From: Erythrobacter sp. YJ-T3-07
GTDB lineage: Bacteria; Pseudomonadota; Alphaproteobacteria; Sphingomonadales; Sphingomonadaceae
Assembly: GCF_015999305.1 (NCBI RefSeq)
Contig: NZ_JAEAGP010000001.1
Location: forward strand, 1,488,001-1,552,000
DNA: 64,000 nucleotides
Direction: 5' to 3'
Shown one piece after another: positions 55,562 through 63,732 of the stretch. The position numbers were made by a program, and so were the translations under genes. Under the pieces are notes generated by a model. The model was not told the origin of the DNA. It saw only the letters and a list, made by a program, of their open reading frames with translations, and ran no database searches. The number at the start of each line of letters is the position of its first letter. Within the stretch, counting starts at the first letter, position 1.

Positions 55562-57208
55562 ATGATCGAACGTGAATCCATGCCGTGCGACGTGCTGGTG
55601 GTCGGCGGAGGCCCCGCCGGGCTCGCCGCAGCCATCCGCCTGAAGCAGATCAATGAAGAGCTTGAAGTCGTCGTCCTCGAAAAAGGGTCGGAGATCGGCG
55701 CGCATATTCTTTCGGGCGTGGTTCACGATCCGAAGGCGCTGAACGAGCTGTTCCCCGACTGGAAGGACATGGACTGCCCGATCGGTGAAGTGCCCGTGAC
55801 CGACAACTGGCACTGGGTGCTGCGCAAGAACGGCAAGTTCCCCATGCCGCACCTCTTCATGCCCCCGCTGATGAGCAACAAGGGCAACTACACCGGCAGC
55901 CTCGCCAACCTGACCCGTTGGCTGGGTGAGCAGGCCGAAGGCTTTGGCGTGATGGTTTTCCCCGGATTCCCCGCAGCCGAAGTGATCTACGGCGATGACG
56001 GCGCGGTCGCGGGCGTCATCACGCAGGACATGGGCATCGCGGCGGATGGTTCGCAAAAGCCCGATTTCCAGCCGGGCATGGAAATCCACGCCAAGTACAC
56101 CCTGTTCGCAGAGGGCGCACGCGGCAGCCTGACCAAGCAGCTCAAGGCGAAATTCGACCTCGAGAAGGATTGCCAGCCGCAGACCTATGGTCTGGGCATC
56201 AAGGAATTGTGGGAAATCGACCCTGCCAAGCACGTGCCGGGCCGGGTGATCCACACGCAAGGGTGGCCGCTCGACAACGATAGCTGGGGCGGCGGCTTCC
56301 TCTACCACATCGGCGACAATCAGGTCGCGCTCGGCTTCGTGACCGCGCTCGATTACGCCAACCCGTACCTGTCGCCCTATCACGAATTCCAGCGCTGGAA
56401 ACACCATCCCGATATCCTCGACATCATCGAGGGCGGGAAGCGCGTGGCCTATGGCGCACGCGTGATCAACGAAGGCGGCTGGCAGAGTGTGCCGCAGCTG
56501 GCATTCCCCGGCGGGGCGCTGATCGGTTGCTCGGCAGGCTTCGTCAACGTGCCCCGGATCAAGGGCAGCCACACCGCGATGAAGAGCGGGATGCTGGCCG
56601 CCGAGAGCGTGGCGGCGGCGATTGCTACGGGCAAGGAGCACACCCAGCTCGACGATTACGAAGAGAACCTGCGCGAAAGCTGGATCGCGACCGAGCTCAA
56701 GAAGGTGAAGAATGCGCAGCCCGCGATCGCGAAGCTGGGCGGCGATTTCGGCACCGTGCTGGCGGGCATCGACATGTGGATGCGCACGCTCAAGATCGGG
56801 CTGCCGTTCACGCTGAAGCACACGCCCGACTACACACACACCAAGCGCGCCGACCTGTTCGAGCCGATCATCTATCCGAAGCCGGATGGAGAGATCAGCT
56901 TCGACCGGCTGACCAGCGTTGCCTACAGCTTCACCAACCATGCGGAAGACCAGCCCTGCCACCTGAAGGTGAAGGACATGGAGCTGCAGAAGGAAAGTGA
57001 GCTGGGCCAATATGCCGGGCTATCGCAGCGCTACTGCCCGGCGGGTGTGTATGAATGGCTGGTCGACGAGGATAGCGGCGAGCCCAAGTTCCAGATCAAC
57101 TCGCAAAACTGCGTCCACTGCAAGACCTGCGACATCAAGGACCCGAACCAGAACATCGTCTGGACCGTCCCCGAAGGTGGCGGCGGGCCGAACTATCCGA
57201 ATATGTGA
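55562..57208 (+). CDS. electron transfer flavoprotein-ubiquinone oxidoreductase
   Basis: 548 residues from ATG 55562. FAD-binding VLVVGGGPAGLAAAIRLKQI, EKGSEIGAHILSGVVHDPKA and the C-terminal [4Fe-4S] ligands in YCPAGVYEW and NCVHCKTCDIKDPNQNIVWT are as in ETF-QO. It passes electrons from ETF (fatty acid and amino acid oxidation) to ubiquinone at the inner membrane. In-frame sequence upstream runs antisense to the UDG-like gene and is not coding. Monocistronic, followed by repeats. Confidence 0.95.
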   Translation: MIERESMPCDVLVVGGGPAGLAAAIRLKQINEELEVVVLEKGSEIGAHILSGVVHDPKALNELFPDWKDMDCPIGEVPVTDNWHWVLRKNGKFPMPHLFMPPLMSNKGNYTGSLANLTRWLGEQAEGFGVMVFPGFPAAEVIYGDDGAVAGVITQDMGIAADGSQKPDFQPGMEIHAKYTLFAEGARGSLTKQLKAKFDLEKDCQPQTYGLGIKELWEIDPAKHVPGRVIHTQGWPLDNDSWGGGFLYHIGDNQVALGFVTALDYANPYLSPYHEFQRWKHHPDILDIIEGGKRVAYGARVINEGGWQSVPQLAFPGGALIGCSAGFVNVPRIKGSHTAMKSGMLAAESVAAAIATGKEHTQLDDYEENLRESWIATELKKVKNAQPAIAKLGGDFGTVLAGIDMWMRTLKIGLPFTLKHTPDYTHTKRADLFEPIIYPKPDGEISFDRLTSVAYSFTNHAEDQPCHLKVKDMELQKESELGQYAGLSQRYCPAGVYEWLVDEDSGEPKFQINSQNCVHCKTCDIKDPNQNIVWTVPEGGGGPNYPNM

Positions 57209-57232
57209 TGGCAGGAGGCCAGATGTTGTCGT

Positions 57233-57317
57233 CACCCCGGGCTTGACCCGGGGTGGTGCTTCCTTTTTGGGCAACTCCCCGAAAGAAGAAGCACTGGCCC
57301 GGATCAGGTCCGGGCCG
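57233..57317. repeat. composite extragenic palindromic element
   Basis: Two hairpin units: CACCCCGGG-CTTGA-CCCGGGGTG (57233-57255) and GGCCCGGA-TCAGG-TCCGGGCC (57297-57317), flanking a partly complementary middle region. The first is a widespread alphaproteobacterial repeat. The 288-base gap from 57209 to 57496 is filled by this and two further palindromes; no gene is seen. Confidence 0.75.
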
Positions 57318-57364
57318 ACCATGGTGTTGATGGTTCTCAAGAGTCTGGAATCAAACGAAATCGC

Positions 57365-57386
57365 TCTCTCCCCGTTCGGGGAGAGA
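57365..57386. repeat. intergenic palindrome, CTCTCCCC...GGGGAGAG family
   Basis: 10-bp arms TCTCTCCCCG and CGGGGAGAGA with a 2-base centre, in the ETF-QO to ispE gap. Confidence 0.8.
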
Positions 57387-57467
57387 TATGAAGCCTTGCG
57401 AGCCTGCTCGCTAGGCGTAGTTGAGAGGGGCATGTTGGATTGCAGGCGCAGCGCACCCCTCTCCCAA

Positions 57468-57491
57468 CCCTCTCCCCTCAAGGGGAGAGGG
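57468..57491. repeat. intergenic palindrome providing the ispE ribosome binding site
   Basis: CCCTCTCCCC and GGGGAGAGGG arms around a 4-base centre. The right arm lies 5-14 bases before the ispE ATG and is an excellent purine-rich ribosome binding site, so the gene appears to use the repeat for translation. Confidence 0.8.
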
Positions 57492-57496
57492 CTTTG

Positions 57497-58303
57497 ATGC
57501 GCGAAACCGCTTACGCCAAGCTCAACCTTGCGCTGCATGTCCGTGCACGGCGAGAGGATGGCTATCACGAGCTCGAAACGCTGTTCGCCTTCTGCGAACA
57601 CGGCGATGTGCTGAGCGCCGAGCCTGCGGAGCGCGACGAAGTGCGCACCCTCGGCGAGTTCGGCGGCAATGTGGGCGATCCGGGCGACAACCTCGTCGTG
57701 CGTGCCTTGTCCGCGCTGCCCCATTCGGATGGCCTGTCCATTACGCTGGAAAAGAACCTGCCCGTCGCGGCGGGGCTGGGCGGAGGCTCGGCGGATGCTG
57801 GCGCGGTGTTCCGGCTGGTCAAGAAGGCGCATGGCCTGCCAGGCGACTGGCAGGCCCGCGCACTGAAGCTCGGCGCGGATGTTCCCGCCTGCGTCCGCTC
57901 CGAAATGGCGGTCGGGCGCGGGGTGGGGGAGGAGCTTGCGCCGCTGGAGAACGATCTTGCGGGCACGCCCGTGCTGCTGGTCAATCCGCGCATCGCGCTC
58001 TCGACCGGGCCGGTCTTCGCGGCGTGGGACGGGTTCGATCGCGGTCCGCTGCCCCAGGGCAGTGCCCGCGACATCGCGCTGCAGGGGCGCAACGATCTGG
58101 AAGCGCCCGCGATATCGATCTGCCCCGCGATCGACCAGGTGCTGCGCGCGCTGGGCGCGACCTCGCCGCTGCTGGCGCGCATGTCCGGCTCGGGCGCGAC
58201 CTGCTTTGCGCTCTACGAGGATGCCGAACTGCGCGACGCGGCGGAGCGCGAGATCGCGCTGCGCCAGCCGGGGTGGTGGAGAATGGCGAGCGTTCTTAGA
58301 TAG
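57497..58303 (+). CDS. ispE: 4-diphosphocytidyl-2-C-methyl-D-erythritol kinase
   Basis: 268 residues from ATG 57497. GHMP kinase of the MEP isoprenoid pathway with AYAKLNLALHVRARREDGYH at the N-terminus, the ATP-binding LPVAAGLGGGSADAGAVFRL and the C-terminal MSGSGATCFALYED. It phosphorylates CDP-methylerythritol. It supplies the isoprenoid precursors for carotenoids (crtZ is in the window). In-frame upstream sequence is repeat-derived. Confidence 0.94.
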   Translation: MRETAYAKLNLALHVRARREDGYHELETLFAFCEHGDVLSAEPAERDEVRTLGEFGGNVGDPGDNLVVRALSALPHSDGLSITLEKNLPVAAGLGGGSADAGAVFRLVKKAHGLPGDWQARALKLGADVPACVRSEMAVGRGVGEELAPLENDLAGTPVLLVNPRIALSTGPVFAAWDGFDRGPLPQGSARDIALQGRNDLEAPAISICPAIDQVLRALGATSPLLARMSGSGATCFALYEDAELRDAAEREIALRQPGWWRMASVLR

Positions 58304-58309
58304 GCGCGC

Positions 58310-59050
58310 ATGAACGATACGCAGACCCCCTTCATCCGCATCGGAACTCCCCAGCGCGGCGGCATCATCGCCGTCGCCGACCACGCGGGCGATGCCGTGC
58401 CCGACGAGATCGAACTGGGCATTCCGGCAGAGCTGATGGAGCAGCATATCGCGGTCGATATCGGGACCGCGGGCATTGCCGAGCGGCTGGCGCGCAAGCA
58501 CGGCATCGCGGCGCAGATCGCGCAGGTCAGCCGGCTGGTGATCGACCTGCATCGTAACGAGGGCGACGATGCGCTGGTCGTCACCAGCAGCGACGGGCAC
58601 ACCATCCCTGGCAATATCGGCGCGGATATCGAGCGGCGTACCGCGCTCTATCACCGACCCTATCACGAAGCCTTCGCGCAGATGGTGGCCGAGGCGCAGC
58701 CATCGCTGATCCTCGCGATCCACAGCTTCACTCCGGTGATGGGCTCGACCGGGGAGCAGCGCCCGTGGCATGTCGGCCTGCTGTACAATCAGGACGATTC
58801 CGCCGCGCGCATCGCGATCGACGCGTTCGGCGCGATGGGCTTCACTGTGGGCGATAACGAGCCCTATTCGGGCAAGCAGCTTAACGCGACGATGGACCGC
58901 CATGCCGAAGCGAACGGCATCGCCTACCTGACCATCGAGGTGCGGCAGGATCTGGTCGCGCGCAAGAGCCATCAGGCGGTGTGGGCTGACCGGATCGCGC
59001 AGGTCGCGCAGGAAGTGCTCGCCGCACTCGCCAGCCGGACGGCAGAGTAA
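58310..59050 (+). CDS. N-formylglutamate amidohydrolase family protein
   Basis: 246 residues. The family signature GGIIAVADHAGDAVPDEIEL, then SRLVIDLHRNEGDD, RTALYHRPYHEAFAQM and ILAIHSFTPVM is present, including the metal-binding DLHRN and IHSFTP residues. Hydrolyses N-formylglutamate to formate and glutamate (histidine degradation) or a related N-acyl amino acid. Seven bases after ispE, likely co-transcribed. The hut genes are not present. Confidence 0.9.
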   Translation: MNDTQTPFIRIGTPQRGGIIAVADHAGDAVPDEIELGIPAELMEQHIAVDIGTAGIAERLARKHGIAAQIAQVSRLVIDLHRNEGDDALVVTSSDGHTIPGNIGADIERRTALYHRPYHEAFAQMVAEAQPSLILAIHSFTPVMGSTGEQRPWHVGLLYNQDDSAARIAIDAFGAMGFTVGDNEPYSGKQLNATMDRHAEANGIAYLTIEVRQDLVARKSHQAVWADRIAQVAQEVLAALASRTAE

Positions 59051-59123
59051 ACGCAATGCTTACCATTTGCGGGTAGGAATGGCGCTTCTCCGGGTCGCAG
59101 GAGACGATCGAAAGGTGAAGTGG

Positions 59124-59510
59124 ATGCGGATCGCTGGAACACTCGCCGTCGCCGGGCTGGCCTTTGCCATTGTCGCATGTGGCGGCGACGGGTCCGCCTC
59201 GGCCGCCAGTGGCGATACCGGCACGACCAGCCCCGATCCTGCACCCACGACTACCTCGATCGCATGCGCCCCCGACGGTGCGGAGAGCTTCGATGCGACC
59301 TGCTCGGTCGAGCGGTTCGAGGTCGAGGGGAAAATCCTGCTCACCGTGTTCCATCCCGACGGCGGATTCCGCCGGTTCGAGCAATTGCCCGACGGTTCCG
59401 GCCTCGCAGCGGTTGCAGGAGCGGACGCGGTGACGCAAACGCTGTCGGGTGACATTCTCGAAGTATCCCTCGCCGGAAACCGATACCGTTTCCCCGCCAC
59501 CACTCAGTGA
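59124..59510 (+). CDS. putative lipoprotein, unknown function
   Basis: 128 residues from ATG 59124, preceded by AGGTGA. Lipobox region LAFAIVACGGDG, then a Thr/Ser/Pro linker and a small beta domain (CAPDGAESFDATCSVERFEV, LTVFHPDGGFRRFEQLPDGS, LEVSLAGNRYRFPATT). Two cysteines suggest a disulfide. Its 3' end overlaps the 5' part of the nnr frame by 62 bases. Confidence 0.7.
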   Translation: MRIAGTLAVAGLAFAIVACGGDGSASAASGDTGTTSPDPAPTTTSIACAPDGAESFDATCSVERFEVEGKILLTVFHPDGGFRRFEQLPDGSGLAAVAGADAVTQTLSGDILEVSLAGNRYRFPATTQ

Positions 59511-60924
59511 GCATGTCGCGCAGCGACGCGCGCAAATCCTGACGACCGACCAGATGCGCGCTGCCGAGGCGGCGCTGTTCGATGCGGGCGTGGAGGAATG
59601 GGCGCTGATGAGCCAGGCGGGCCATGGCGCAGCGGAGTGGATCGCGCGGCTTGCGGCGGGTGGCCCCGTCACCGTGCTGTGCGGGCCGGGCCATAATGGC
59701 GGTGACGGCTATGTCGCGGCGGCTGCGCTGAAGGCGCGCGGGCTGACGGTGAAGGTGGTCGCGCCGATTTCTCCCCAGACCGATCTTGCCCGCCATGCCG
59801 CGAGCACGTTCGACGGAGAAGTTCTGTCCGACGCCGAGGGAGTGAAGGGGACGGTGTTCGTCGATGCCATGTTCGGCATCGGCCTGTCGCGCCCACTCTC
59901 GGACGAGCATCGCGCGCTGATCCGCGATCTGCACGCCTCGCATGACCGTGCGGTCGCGCTCGATGTGCCCAGCGGGGTCGATTCCGACACTGGCGATGTG
60001 GTTGGCGGCGAGGGCGATGATGTGCCCCGCTATGCCCTGACGCTGGCGTTCGGCGCGTGGAAGCCCGCGCATTTCAGCGGCCCCGCGCTGGCGAGCATCG
60101 GTGCGGCGCGGCTGGTCGATATCGGCGTGCCCGATCGCGGCGGGGCGATGCGCCTGTCTCTGCCCGAGCGAATCGCGCCGCCCGCCTTCGACGCGCACAA
60201 ATACACCCGTGGCCTGGTCGCGGTGGTCGGCGGGGCGATGGCGGGCGCCAGCCTGATGGCGTCGCGCGCCGCCGCGCTGGCGGGGGCTGGCTACGTCAAA
60301 TGGCTGAGCGAGCATGACCATCCCGGTCACCCGCCCGATCTGGTCAAGGACGATGCGCCGCTCACCGACGCGCTGGGTGACGAGCGGATCGGGGCCGTGC
60401 TGATCGGGCCGGGGCTGGGGCGCGACGATAGCGCGCGCGAACGGCTTGAGGCGGCGGTGCGCAGCGGCCATCCGCTGGTGCTCGACGCCGATGCGCTGGT
60501 CCTGCTGACGCCGGAGATACTCTCCGCCAAGGGCGATGCGCCGATCCTGCTGACCCCGCACGAGGGCGAGTTGTCGCGCCTGTGCGATGCCTTCGACGTC
60601 GCGGGCGAGACCAAGCGGGAGCGTGCCCTCGCGCTGTCGCAGGCGAGCGGCTGCGCCGTACTCGCCAAGGGAGCCGACACGCTGCTGGCATCGGGCGAAG
60701 ACGTGCGCTTCTTCCCGCCTGCCTCGCGCTGGCTGTCGGTCGCGGGCAGCGGTGACGTGCTCGCCGGAATCTGCGCCGCGCGCTTGGCGGCGGCCGGAGA
60801 TGCGATGCAGGCCGCGTGCGAGGCGGTCCACCTGCATGGCCGCGCGGCGCGCCATGCGGGCGCGGGCTTCACCGCGACAATGCTCGCCGAAGCGGTCCAT
60901 CCCGCGCTGGAGGACATGCTGTGA
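59449..60924 (+). CDS. nnr: bifunctional NAD(P)HX epimerase/dehydratase
   Basis: 491 residues from GTG 59449; ATG 59554 would give a shorter version lacking the first 35 residues, which are atypical for the family. The epimerase half has VLCGPGHNGGDGYVAAAALK and VDAMFGIGLSRPL; the dehydratase half has GLVAVVGGAMAGASLMASRA, LIGPGLGRDDSA and the nucleotide loop SVAGSGDVLAGICAARLAA. Repairs hydrated NAD(P)H. The true start is uncertain because no good ribosome binding site precedes either candidate. Confidence 0.9.
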   Translation: MTFSKYPSPETDTVSPPPLSEHVAQRRAQILTTDQMRAAEAALFDAGVEEWALMSQAGHGAAEWIARLAAGGPVTVLCGPGHNGGDGYVAAAALKARGLTVKVVAPISPQTDLARHAASTFDGEVLSDAEGVKGTVFVDAMFGIGLSRPLSDEHRALIRDLHASHDRAVALDVPSGVDSDTGDVVGGEGDDVPRYALTLAFGAWKPAHFSGPALASIGAARLVDIGVPDRGGAMRLSLPERIAPPAFDAHKYTRGLVAVVGGAMAGASLMASRAAALAGAGYVKWLSEHDHPGHPPDLVKDDAPLTDALGDERIGAVLIGPGLGRDDSARERLEAAVRSGHPLVLDADALVLLTPEILSAKGDAPILLTPHEGELSRLCDAFDVAGETKRERALALSQASGCAVLAKGADTLLASGEDVRFFPPASRWLSVAGSGDVLAGICAARLAAAGDAMQAACEAVHLHGRAARHAGAGFTATMLAEAVHPALEDML

Positions 60925-62120
60925 GCGAGGCCGTGGAACAGATTATCCGCATCGCCGCCAAGGGCGATGGCGTGACCGCGAGCGGTCGCCACGTGAAGGG
61001 CACAGTGCCCGGCGACATGGTGGGCGCCGACGGGACCGTCGAACGCGGCCCCCACCATATCGACCCGCCATGCCGCCATTTCCCCCGCTGCGGCGGGTGC
61101 GAGTTGCAGCAGGCAGACGACGCTGCGCTGGCCGAGTTCGTCAGCCAGCGGGTCGCGTTTGCGGCCGAATCGCAGGAGCTGGTGCCCGACACACTCACCG
61201 CGCCGCATCTCTCCCCGCCGCGCAGCCGCAGGCGCGCGACGTTGCATGCACGGCGCGCGGGCAAGAAAGTCGTAATCGGCTTTCGCGAGCGGGGATCGCA
61301 CCAGATCGTCGACATGGCCGAATGCCACATCCTCGCCCCCGCGCTGTTCGCGCTGGTCGATCCGCTGCGCGCGCTGCTGGCCCATTGGCCGGGCAAGCTG
61401 GCGGTCGATATTTCGCTGACGCTGGCGGATCAGGGCGCGACGGCGGAGATCCGGGGGATCTCGCCAGAAAACCTCGCGCAGACCGAAGCACTATCCGATT
61501 TCGCCCGCGAGCAGGGCCTCGCGCGCCTGTCGATCGACGACGGCTACGGCCCTGAGCCCGTGTGGGAGCCCGAGCCGGTGACGGTCACGCTGGGCGGCGT
61601 GCCGGTCTCCCTGCCACACGGCGCGTTTCTCCAGCCGACCGCCGATGGCGAGGCCGCGCTGCTGTCTGCTGCGAAGGAATGGTGCGGCGATGCCGCGACC
61701 ATTGCAGACCTGTTTTCGGGGCTGGGCACCTTCGCCTTCGCGCTGGCAGGCCCGGCCAAGGTGCTGGCGGCGGAGGCGGACCGCGCGGCGCATCTCGCCT
61801 GTCAGGCGGCGGCACGCGCGTCGGGCAAACCGGTCCATTCGCTGCACCGCGACCTGTTCCGCGATCCGTTGACCGCTGACGAAATCTCCCGCTTCGATTG
61901 CGTGCTGCTCGACCCGCCGCGTGCCGGCGCGCGCAACCAGGCGGATATGATTGCTCAGAGCAGCGTGGGGCGCGTGGTCTATATCAGCTGCAATCCGCAA
62001 AGCTGGGCGCGCGATGCGCGGCGGCTGGCGGATGGCGGCTTTCGCCTCGCAGAGCTGCGCCCGGTGGGCCAGTTCCGCTGGTCGACCCATGTCGAGCTGG
62101 CGAGCCTGTTCGTGCGCTGA
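60921..62120 (+). CDS. 23S rRNA (uracil-5-)-methyltransferase RumA/RlmD-like
   Basis: 399 residues from GTG 60921, overlapping the nnr stop (GTGA). The Fe-S cluster cysteines are C51, C57, C60 (CRHFPRCGGC) and C135 (AECHIL). SAM methyltransferase segments are IADLFSGLGTFAFALAG and CVLLDPPRAGARNQADMIAQ, and the catalytic cysteine is in VVYISCNPQSWARD. The usual N-terminal TRAM domain is short. It methylates U1939 or a related 23S uridine. Confidence 0.9.
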   Translation: MSEAVEQIIRIAAKGDGVTASGRHVKGTVPGDMVGADGTVERGPHHIDPPCRHFPRCGGCELQQADDAALAEFVSQRVAFAAESQELVPDTLTAPHLSPPRSRRRATLHARRAGKKVVIGFRERGSHQIVDMAECHILAPALFALVDPLRALLAHWPGKLAVDISLTLADQGATAEIRGISPENLAQTEALSDFAREQGLARLSIDDGYGPEPVWEPEPVTVTLGGVPVSLPHGAFLQPTADGEAALLSAAKEWCGDAATIADLFSGLGTFAFALAGPAKVLAAEADRAAHLACQAAARASGKPVHSLHRDLFRDPLTADEISRFDCVLLDPPRAGARNQADMIAQSSVGRVVYISCNPQSWARDARRLADGGFRLAELRPVGQFRWSTHVELASLFVR

Positions 62121-62142
62121 TTCTTTCCCAGCGACTTAAACT

Positions 62143-62163
62143 CCCCTCCCCGGCGGGGAGGGG
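62143..62163. repeat. intergenic palindrome, CCCCTCCCCG...CGGGGAGGGG
   Basis: 10-bp arms with a single-base centre, 23 bases after the methyltransferase stop. Related to the other palindromes. Possible transcription end for the plus-strand operon. Confidence 0.75.
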
Positions 62164-62211
62164 TTGGGGAAGGGGGTTCCCAGCCATCGGCCGTGGTACA
62201 CCCCCACCCAG

Positions 62212-62231
62212 CCTCCCCCTCAAGGGGGAGG
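62212..62231. repeat. intergenic palindrome, CCTCCCCCT...AGGGGGAGG
   Basis: 9-bp arms around CA in the gap between the convergent methyltransferase and hydrolase genes. It lies 11 bases before the stop of the minus-strand hydrolase and could end both transcripts. Confidence 0.75.
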
Positions 62232-62242
62232 AGAGAAGGGGG

Positions 62243-63022
62243 CTAGCCCCGCAGCATGTCCACGATCTTCGCGTCGAGCCACTCGCGCGCGCGCGGCTCG
62301 ACGAAGGCATGGCTCGCGCCTTCGCAGCGGGCCACGCGGACATCGTCCTTGTCCCAGATGCCGTCGAACACCTGTGCGGTGCGGTCTGCACTGGCGAGGA
62401 GGATGCTCACCGGCCCGTCGAACGTCGCCAGCCCCTTGCGCATCCGGCCTGCCAGATCGCTCGCCGCAGGGGCGGGGCGCGCGGCGCGGATCAGCCCGCC
62501 CGCCAGCTTGCGCAGGTTCACGCCGCCGCGCAGCAGGCGCGCCACTTCGGACGGATCGCCCAGCTTTTGCAGATAGCGCGCGCGGATCGCCTGCGGGGGC
62601 GGGGTATCGTCGTCCTCGTCCTCGATCGTCCACGGATTGCTCAGCACCAGCGCATCGCAGCCCGCGCCGCCCGCCAGCATCAGCGCGCTCGCCGCATCGC
62701 AATTGCCATAGGCCACGATCCGCTTCACCTGAGGGGCGATCGCGCGAAACGCCTCGATCGCGGCGCGGATATCGGGTTCTGACTGGGTGAAGCCCAGGTT
62801 CTCGCCCTCGCTGTCGCCGACCCCGCGGCGGTCGTACCGGAACACGGGGAAGCCGCGCTTGGCGATGGTCTGCGCCAGCCGCGCTTGCCCGCGAAACGCG
62901 CCGCTGCGCAGCTCGTTACCCCCGCTCACCAGCAGCAGGCCGGTGGTCAGCGGCGCGGTGTCGAGCGTGCCGGCAAGGGTCGATCCCTCGCAATTGAAGG
63001 TCAGGTGCAGGCGGCGGCTCAT
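62243..63022 (-). CDS. exosortase A system-associated hydrolase 1
   Basis: 259 residues from ATG 63022. Alpha/beta hydrolase with GTLDTAPLTTGLLLVSGGNE, FPVFRYDRRGVGDSEGEN and IVAYGNCDAASALMLAGG, a GNCDA nucleophile-elbow variant (Cys in place of Ser), which is characteristic of the hydrolase 1 subfamily found beside exosortase A (PEP-CTERM/exopolysaccharide) genes. Reaction unknown. Its ATG overlaps the hydrolase 2 stop by four bases. Confidence 0.85.
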   Translation of the reverse strand: MSRRLHLTFNCEGSTLAGTLDTAPLTTGLLLVSGGNELRSGAFRGQARLAQTIAKRGFPVFRYDRRGVGDSEGENLGFTQSEPDIRAAIEAFRAIAPQVKRIVAYGNCDAASALMLAGGAGCDALVLSNPWTIEDEDDDTPPPQAIRARYLQKLGDPSEVARLLRGGVNLRKLAGGLIRAARPAPAASDLAGRMRKGLATFDGPVSILLASADRTAQVFDGIWDKDDVRVARCEGASHAFVEPRAREWLDAKIVDMLRG

Positions 63023-63720
63023 CCCACGTCCCTCATCGCCACCGAGATCGTCGCGGCGAGCGCGTCGGCCTGCGCCGCATCGAAATCGGGTTCGGCACGC
63101 AGCCACAGGGGCCGTCCGCCGAGCGTTTCGTGGTCGATCAGGGTGACGCCGTCGCCGCGCGCAGGCACTTCGGCGCTCTCCAGCGCAGCGAACAGCGCGG
63201 GGCCGATCGACCATCCGGCGAGCTGGACGCCTTCGCTGCGGCCCGTCGCCTCGATCTCTTCCCGCGTTTCGGGCGCTCCGGCCTCTTTGGTCGAGATGAT
63301 CCGCGCGCGAACCATGGCCCGCAGGATCTTCGGCCCGTCCTGCGAGGCGTAGTCCCATCCGGGCAACCCGGCAGGCCGCAGCAATGCACCTCCGCGCACG
63401 CTCAACACATGAGTCGCGCCGAAATGCTCCGCCGCTGCGGCAGCGCCTGCGCGCCAGCATTCAAGAGTCTGCTGTGCGAGCAGCGCGCGGCTCTCGTTGC
63501 AGCCGGGCAGGTCGGGCAGCACGCTGTCCACGCCTGCATCGTCGAGCCGGCGCATGATCTCCACGATCTGCCGGCGAAGCTTGTTGGCTTCCTCGAACAA
63601 AGGCGGGATCACCAGCAGGCGTGCGTCGCGCGCGCGATTGAACACGAGCGCGACTTCGCTGCGCGTCTCACCGTCAGCGGCAGGACACGGCCATTCGACG
63701 AACTGGAATGGGGTTGTCAC
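63019..63720 (-). CDS. exosortase A system-associated hydrolase 2
   Basis: 233 residues. An alpha/beta hydrolase-like protein beginning MTTPFQFVEWPCPAADGETR, with LLVIPPLFEEANKLRRQIVE, LPDLPGCNESRALLAQQTLE and LAGWSIGPALFAALESA. The pattern matches the hydrolase 2 partner of exosortase A loci. It is followed directly by hydrolase 1 (ATGA overlap) and preceded by an acyl carrier protein gene, giving the order ACP, hydrolase 2, hydrolase 1. Confidence 0.85.
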   Translation of the reverse strand: MTTPFQFVEWPCPAADGETRSEVALVFNRARDARLLVIPPLFEEANKLRRQIVEIMRRLDDAGVDSVLPDLPGCNESRALLAQQTLECWRAGAAAAAEHFGATHVLSVRGGALLRPAGLPGWDYASQDGPKILRAMVRARIISTKEAGAPETREEIEATGRSEGVQLAGWSIGPALFAALESAEVPARGDGVTLIDHETLGGRPLWLRAEPDFDAAQADALAATISVAMRDVG

Positions 63721-63732
63721 GCCAGCAGCAAG

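Noticed and set aside
57020..59056. 678-codon antisense frame over ETF-QO end, repeats, ispE and the amidohydrolase
   Set aside because: It spans three real genes and palindromic repeats; no protein family is visible.
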